A stretch of 9,040 nucleotides of DNA. Source: a bacterium (GTDB taxonomy: Bacteria > Patescibacteriota > Saccharimonadia > Saccharimonadales > Saccharimonadaceae). The notes below the pieces were generated by a model. That model had not been told where the DNA came from. It was given only the letters and a program-made list of their open reading frames with translations, and did no database searches. A program made the position numbers and the translations under genes. The stretch covers positions 1-9,040 of the forward strand of contig JAJZQE010000022.1 of the NCBI GenBank assembly GCA_021847685.1. Direction: 5' to 3'. This document shows, piece after piece, positions 4,899-9,040 of the stretch. Each line of letters opens with the position of its first letter. Position 1 is the stretch's first letter.

Positions 4899-5918
4899 AT
4901 GGAAATTCACTCAAATATCCCCCTCAAAAACTTTACAACCATGAAACTTGGCGGCAACGCTCGTTTCATGACCGAAGTCCGTACACCCGAAGAAGTCGTC
5001 GAGGCGTATCATAGCGCCAAGGCACAGTCACTACCTGTTTTCGTACTTGGCGGGGGCAGCAATGTCATTGCCAAAGACGAAGGTTTTAATGGACTTATTA
5101 TTCATATGCGTATCCCCGGATTTAGCGTTATCGCCGATGACCTTAACTCGACAACGATTCAAATTGGCGCTGGTGAAGACTGGGATTCGGTCGTTAAGCG
5201 TACGGTTGATATGCGCCTAAGTGGTATCGAGGCTATGTCGGCTATCCCGGGCACGGCCGGCGCCGCTCCGGTTCAAAATATTGGCGCTTACGGCCAAGAA
5301 ATTGCCGATACCCTGGAATCACTTGTCGCCTACGACACTCAAACTGATAGTTTTGTCACACTTTTAAATGAAAACTGCGAATTTTCATACCGCCAAAGTA
5401 TTTTTCGCAGTAGTCAAGTCGGCCGCTACATTATTGTATCGATTACATTAAAACTCTCTAAAAACCTGCCACAGCCACCTTTTTATGAGGCGTTGCAAGC
5501 CTATTTTGATCAGCGCGACGTCCATATTTTTACTGTAGACACGGTTCGAAACGCGGTTATTGATATTCGCGCCAATAAATTACCCGACCCAAAACTACTA
5601 CCAAATGCTGGTTCATTCTTTAAAAACGCTATCATCGAAGATTGGCAAATTGCCGACTTAAAAAACGCTAATCCCGACATGCCAACCTATGATATGGGCG
5701 ACGGTCGTTTCAAAATACCGGCCGGCTGGTTAATTGAACAGACTGGCTTAAAAGGTAAAGTGTTACATGGTATGCGCGTTAACGACAAAAACGCCCTTGT
5801 TTTGATTAACGAATCGGCCACCGGTTATCAAGATCTTGCCGCCGCCCGCGATGAAATAATCAGTGCTGTCCGCGATAAGTTTAAAATTCAACTCGAACAA
5901 GAGCCACTTGAAGTCTAA
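4899..5918 (+). CDS. murB: UDP-N-acetylenolpyruvoylglucosamine reductase (MurB)
   Basis: MurB is the cytoplasmic FAD enzyme that reduces UDP-GlcNAc-enolpyruvate to UDP-N-acetylmuramate with NADPH, the second committed step of peptidoglycan synthesis. The 339-residue length matches type I MurB. The FAD-binding region shows GGGSN (51-55) and PGTAGAAPVQNIGAYG (117-132). Substrate-loop motif SYRQSIFR (163-170) and GSFFKN (238-243, with proton-donor Ser239) follow, and Glu333 in the C-terminal LEQE fits the third catalytic residue. No key residue is missing. The ATG at 4899 has no ribosome site but follows a TATAAT by 8 nt, so the message is probably leaderless. The gene is next to the tRNA that received the element and 41 nt upstream of a prepilin that has its own promoter. 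Confidence 0.97.
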   Translation: MEIHSNIPLKNFTTMKLGGNARFMTEVRTPEEVVEAYHSAKAQSLPVFVLGGGSNVIAKDEGFNGLIIHMRIPGFSVIADDLNSTTIQIGAGEDWDSVVKRTVDMRLSGIEAMSAIPGTAGAAPVQNIGAYGQEIADTLESLVAYDTQTDSFVTLLNENCEFSYRQSIFRSSQVGRYIIVSITLKLSKNLPQPPFYEALQAYFDQRDVHIFTVDTVRNAVIDIRANKLPDPKLLPNAGSFFKNAIIEDWQIADLKNANPDMPTYDMGDGRFKIPAGWLIEQTGLKGKVLHGMRVNDKNALVLINESATGYQDLAAARDEIISAVRDKFKIQLEQEPLEV

Positions 5919-5923
5919 AACGC

Positions 5924-5952
5924 TTGCGGTTTAACCTAAAAAAACTTATGCT
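5924..5952 (+). promoter_or_regulatory. Promoter of the first prepilin
   Basis: TTGCGG (5924-5929), a 17-bp spacer and TATGCT (5947-5952) end 7 nt before the prepilin ATG, again placing the transcription start at or beside the start codon. The 12-mer CTAAAACGCTTG covering the -35 (5915-5926) recurs at the promoter-like site at 8948-8959. Confidence 0.5.
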
Positions 5953-5959
5953 ATAAGGT

Positions 5960-6469
5960 ATGAATCGCCGTGGTTTTACGATTGTCGAGTTGCTAATTGT
6001 CATCGCACTTATGGGCATACTTTTAACACTTAGTGTAGCTAATCTGCGCGGTACTCAAGTCAGCTCGCGCGATACCGAGCGCAAGATTGATGTCGACACG
6101 ATCGCCTCCCAACTAGAGATATTTTACAAGGTCGGCACAGACAACTCCACAGTCTTGGGTCGCTACCCATCAACAGCAGAGGCGAACGGTAGCGCCAATA
6201 TTCAAGCAAGTTTTCGTGACGCTGACCTAAAATCATTCACACCCCCAGGGGCAACCTCTGCCGATACCGGATTTGTGATGGCAACCAATAATACTCAAAC
6301 TACCAGTGGAGTTGCGCCGCAACCAACCACATCGACTTATGTCTACCAGCCCCTGCAACAAGACGGATCGTTATGTAGCCTTAGCTCACAGGCCTGCACT
6401 AAATTCAATCTGTATTATAAGTTAGAAACCGACGGCCTAGTTTATATGAAAACGAGTAAAAACCAATGA
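5960..6469 (+). CDS. Type IV prepilin (pseudopilin-like), 169 aa
   Basis: The protein starts MNRRG then FTIVELL, a class III prepilin signal: cleavage after Gly5 by a PilD-type peptidase, N-methylated Phe, and the conserved Glu at mature position 5. The hydrophobic helix runs to about residue 28 and continues as an amphipathic helix to about 57, as in pilins. The globular domain (58-169) has Cys139 and Cys146, a likely disulfide near the C-terminus. Its short leader and size fit a major pilin or a GspG-like pseudopilin; which one cannot be decided here. It starts a row of three prepilins, with the next gene overlapping its stop by 4 nt. There is no Shine-Dalgarno site; TAAGG abuts the ATG too closely, and the promoter position suggests a leaderless message. 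Confidence 0.9.
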   Translation: MNRRGFTIVELLIVIALMGILLTLSVANLRGTQVSSRDTERKIDVDTIASQLEIFYKVGTDNSTVLGRYPSTAEANGSANIQASFRDADLKSFTPPGATSADTGFVMATNNTQTTSGVAPQPTTSTYVYQPLQQDGSLCSLSSQACTKFNLYYKLETDGLVYMKTSKNQ

Positions 6470-6849
6470 TAATCCACCGGAAACAATCCGGCTTTACGGC
6501 TGTTGAATTATTAATAACGCTATTTGTAGCCGCCGCCTTTTTAGTAACCGGCTACCAACTGTATGCCCTAATCATCAAGGACAGCGGCAATGCCCGCGCT
6601 CAGGCCCGTGCCGCCAATGTCGCCTATGACTATATTCGACAATATTCGCCATCAGCAGGCAACCCATGTGTAGCTTCTACGCCAGTTAGCAACGCACCCA
6701 TCACTGTTAGCGGCCTGCAGCATGTTACAGTCACAGTTACTTATACTTGCCCTTATTCCAGCACACCGACAATAACCAAAGTTGATGCAATTGTTTACTA
6801 TAATTCACCGCAACAATCGGTCGAGTATGCCACATATGTCAATAAGTAA
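6466..6849 (+). CDS. Minor type IV prepilin, 127 aa
   Basis: The leader MIIHRKQSG precedes FTAVELLITLFVAAAF, giving a class III prepilin cleavage site after Gly9 and Glu at mature position 5. The C-terminal domain is small and beta-rich, with Cys68 and Cys95 able to form a disulfide. The size fits a minor pilin. The ATG overlaps the stop of the previous prepilin (ATGA), and its own end overlaps the next prepilin start by 14 nt, so all three are translated as one unit. No Shine-Dalgarno site is seen; re-initiation from the upstream gene is likely. Confidence 0.85.
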   Translation: MIIHRKQSGFTAVELLITLFVAAAFLVTGYQLYALIIKDSGNARAQARAANVAYDYIRQYSPSAGNPCVASTPVSNAPITVSGLQHVTVTVTYTCPYSSTPTITKVDAIVYYNSPQQSVEYATYVNK

Positions 6850-8929
6850 ATTGGTTTCTAAAAAAATACAAAAAGGCTTTACGATTGTCGAGCTATTAAT
6901 TATTGCGCCAATCGTTATATTGGTGATCGGGGCATTCATATCTGTTATCGTAAATATGACTGGCGAGGTCTTGATGGCTCGAGGCGCCAATGCGATGGCC
7001 TACAATATCCAAGACGCGCTTAACCGTATCGAAGCCGATGTCAAACTCAGTACAACCTTTCTTTCGACCAATAACATCGCCCTAACATCGCCGCAGGGCT
7101 ATGACGATGGCACGGCAGCCTTTCATAATGTTAGTACGACCAATGGTGACCAATTAATTCTAAACACATTAGCTACAACCGGTAATCCCCTGTCAACCAC
7201 TAGTGGAGTCGTGTACTTAACCAATCAGCCCTATGCGTGTAATAGTACGCAAGTAGGCCAAAACAAACCGCTGACCGCTAATATAATTTATTTTGTAAAG
7301 AATAATACGTTGTGGCGACGCGTTATTATGCCGTCAAACTATAAAACTGCCGGCTGTTCAGTGCCGTGGCAACAGCCAGGCTGCAACCCAGCCATTATCA
7401 CCAGTCCTACCCCGCAGACGATGTGCCAAGCCCAAGACGAAAAGCTAATCGAAAACATTAACCCGAGCGACTTTGATATCCAGTATTTCACATCAGCCAA
7501 CACCACAACGGCGGATTCGGCCAGTACTAACGTCTCAAATACTGATGCCCAACGTTCAGCTTCACTTCAGGCCGACACCACTGTTATTGCTTCATTTAAT
7601 ATGACTAACACAATTGCCGGCCGTACCGTCAATCAAGCTGGTTCAATCCGAGCCACAAAACTCGACGTTAACGCCTCAACCATTGCGGTTGTGACGCCTC
7701 CAGTATCAGCACCGATTGCACCATCAGTTACCGCCAGCCTATCTATACCTGATAAAATTGTCTTTTCATGGGGGCGCGTAGCTACGGCCGATACTTATAC
7801 AATAAATTACAGCATTGCCGGCGGAGCATATGCGCCTGGCGCCACCAACCAAAACATTACATCCTATAGCGTCAGCGCAACTCGCGGTCAAAACGTTTGC
7901 GCCATGGTCTACGCTAACAATAGCGTTGGCTCGTCGCCAGCAGGATCGGCTTGCGCCACTATTCCTAACTGGTATGCCCTAACTTATCAAAATGCATGGA
8001 CAGATTATACTGGTGGCTATGCAACCGGCGCTTATACGAAAACTAATACCGGTGTCGTTGTCCTTAAAGGGCTAATAGCTAAAGGTAGTACGCCAACTAG
8101 CGGCGAGGTAATTGCCAATCTACCAGTCGGTTATCGTCCGGCCGAGAATTATATGTTTTTGATTGGAACTAACGCAGCAGGCGCACGCTTGGATATATAT
8201 CCGAACGGTAATATCACCTACGCCACTGGAAGCCAAGCATTTATGTCGCTTGATGGCATTAGCTTTTTACCCGCTGGATCGCCGTATACCTGGACGCCAT
8301 TCACACTACAAAATGGATGGGTAAACTATGGTAGTGGCTGGGCGACCGCCGGATATACTATGGATAGCGTTGGACGAGTCTTTACAAAGGGCCTAATTGC
8401 CAGTGGCGGTACGGCAAACACCAGCGTTTTCGCGAGCCTACCGACCACCCCTACTAGCTATGCCCCACCAGAATATCTACACCTACCGACAACCAGTAAT
8501 AATTCGTTCGACGCCACCGGCATTAATGGGTCGGGCGGACTAGAAACCAAGGGTATTAACCTAAATACCTATCGTTCAGTCCAGCATAGTTTCTATGCCA
8601 CGGGTAAGGCCACCTGGTCAAACTTAACATTGCAAAACGGCTGGGTAGCATATGGCGGCATCTATGCCGTACCTCAATACACCAAGGGGTCTGACGGTAT
8701 CGTAAGGGTTAAGGGTTTAATACAAAGCGGTACGACGACATCAGGTACTATTATAGCTAATTTACCATCTGGATACCGACCAGCCTTAACCTCATTACAA
8801 AACGGTGTCTGTAATCCAATTGTATACTGTCGATTCGACGTACAGGCCAATGGTAATATTGTCGCCCGTGACAACGTTAACGCCGGGTGGTCATCACTTG
8901 ATGACATCACCTTTATAGCTGAACAGTAA
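6836..8929 (+). CDS. Large modular prepilin: pilin + FN3-like + three tail-fibre-like repeats
   Basis: This is a 697-aa prepilin, much longer than ordinary pilins, probably displayed on a pilus as an adhesin. The leader ends KKIQKG (9-14), then FTIVELLI with Glu at mature position 5 and a hydrophobic helix to about residue 40. Residues 41-290 form a minor-pilin-like domain with several Cys. Residues 294-377 resemble a fibronectin type III domain (a core Trp, a Tyr-rich strand, and NSVGSS near the end). Three repeats follow at about 379-479, 486-588 and 594-697, spaced 107-108 residues, each opening LxxQNxW and carrying KGLI; repeats 1 and 3 also have ANLPxGYRP. Such repeats recall receptor-binding regions of phage tail fibres. 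The ATG at 6836 is chosen because it gives a normal short leader; an upstream in-frame start at 6782 would add 18 residues. Confidence 0.88.
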   Translation: MSISKLVSKKIQKGFTIVELLIIAPIVILVIGAFISVIVNMTGEVLMARGANAMAYNIQDALNRIEADVKLSTTFLSTNNIALTSPQGYDDGTAAFHNVSTTNGDQLILNTLATTGNPLSTTSGVVYLTNQPYACNSTQVGQNKPLTANIIYFVKNNTLWRRVIMPSNYKTAGCSVPWQQPGCNPAIITSPTPQTMCQAQDEKLIENINPSDFDIQYFTSANTTTADSASTNVSNTDAQRSASLQADTTVIASFNMTNTIAGRTVNQAGSIRATKLDVNASTIAVVTPPVSAPIAPSVTASLSIPDKIVFSWGRVATADTYTINYSIAGGAYAPGATNQNITSYSVSATRGQNVCAMVYANNSVGSSPAGSACATIPNWYALTYQNAWTDYTGGYATGAYTKTNTGVVVLKGLIAKGSTPTSGEVIANLPVGYRPAENYMFLIGTNAAGARLDIYPNGNITYATGSQAFMSLDGISFLPAGSPYTWTPFTLQNGWVNYGSGWATAGYTMDSVGRVFTKGLIASGGTANTSVFASLPTTPTSYAPPEYLHLPTTSNNSFDATGINGSGGLETKGINLNTYRSVQHSFYATGKATWSNLTLQNGWVAYGGIYAVPQYTKGSDGIVRVKGLIQSGTTTSGTIIANLPSGYRPALTSLQNGVCNPIVYCRFDVQANGNIVARDNVNAGWSSLDDITFIAEQ
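7970..8926 (+). repeat. Three tandem protein-level repeats of about 105 aa
   Basis: Repeat 1 covers 7970-8272, repeat 2 8291-8599 and repeat 3 8615-8926. They align as LTYQNAWTDY / FTLQNGWVNY / LTLQNGWVAY, then KGLIAKG / KGLIASG / KGLIQSG. Repeats 1 and 3 share ANLPVGYRP / ANLPSGYRP and end in SLDGISF / SLDDITF; repeat 2 has lost these. The DNA copies have diverged, so duplication is old or the repeats are under selection to differ. Confidence 0.85.
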
Positions 8930-8956
8930 AATCAGGTTGTTTTAAAACTAAAACGC

Positions 8957-8985
8957 TTGTGTTTATTTTGATGAATTAGTACACT
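8957..8985 (+). promoter_or_regulatory. Promoter downstream of the pilin genes
   Basis: TTGTGT (8957-8962), a 17-bp spacer and TACACT (8980-8985), preceded by the same 12-mer CTAAAACGCTTG as the prepilin promoter. It would start a transcript near 8992, reading out of the window. Confidence 0.4.
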
Positions 8986-9024
8986 AGTATCATCACTATG
9001 TAATAGGGGGCATTAAAAAATATA

Positions 9025-9040
9025 ATGGTAGAAAAAATTA
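9025..9040 (+). CDS. Possible start of next gene (partial)
   Basis: An ATG at 9025 opens the codons MVEKI before the window ends. GGGGG at 9006-9010 is 14 nt upstream, rather far for a ribosome site, and a plausible promoter lies at 8957-8985. Five codons are too few to identify anything. Confidence 0.25.

Noticed and set aside
8674..8910. 78-codon ORF (-) inside the large pilin gene
   Set aside because: Antisense shadow of a well-supported repeat domain, with no ribosome site.
1..9040. CRISPR array, rRNA, transposase or insertion sequence
   Set aside because: No regularly spaced repeats, rRNA-like sequence or transposase motif was seen on either strand.

Overview
The window joins a foreign integrated element (left) to a stretch of bacterial chromosome (right). 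The chromosomal genes are murB and three consecutive type IV prepilins. Compact genes, overlapping starts, start codons 7-8 nt after a -10 box, and CPR-style prepilins and a CPR-style recombinase all fit Patescibacteria (Candidate Phyla Radiation). Candidatus Saccharibacteria is my best guess, but this is inference from gene character and not a database match.

Region 1-4768 reads as part of an integrative element whose left end lies outside the window. It holds an unrecognised helical protein (60-635, +). A two-gene minus-strand operon encodes a signal-anchored low-complexity surface protein (1426-2019) and a multi-pass membrane protein with an extracytoplasmic domain (765-1409). A control region of about 750 nt (2020-2776) follows, then two tiny overlapping ORFs (2777-2965 and 2955-3095) and a large serine recombinase (3236-4834). 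The recombinase reads through a terminator hairpin into the antisense strand of a tRNA-Arg(UCG) gene (4769-4845, -). The tRNA 3' end faces the element, as expected if the tRNA is the integration target.

The control region is the most unusual non-coding part. On the minus strand a -10 box is followed at once by an RNA that can fold as a long P1 stem enclosing an H-type pseudoknot (two perfect 8-bp helices). One pseudoknot strand is shared with a 12-bp hairpin followed by six T residues, just before the surface-protein operon. This is the layout of a riboswitch or attenuator, or of a discrete small RNA. On the plus strand a near-consensus promoter (TTGACT-N17-TGA-TATAAT) drives a roughly 95-nt transcript that ends in its own intrinsic terminator. 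The recombinase also has a promoter and a structured leader with a second possible pseudoknot.

Region 4846-9040 is chromosome. Divergent promoters serve the tRNA and a probably leaderless murB. A likely leaderless prepilin (5960-6469) is followed by two overlapping prepilins (6466-6849 and 6836-8929). The last is a 697-aa pilin with a fibronectin-III-like domain and three C-terminal repeats of about 105 residues. These repeats resemble the receptor-binding repeats of phage tail fibres. I infer a pilus-borne adhesin, possibly for attachment to a host cell. A promoter and possibly the first codons of another gene lie at the right edge.
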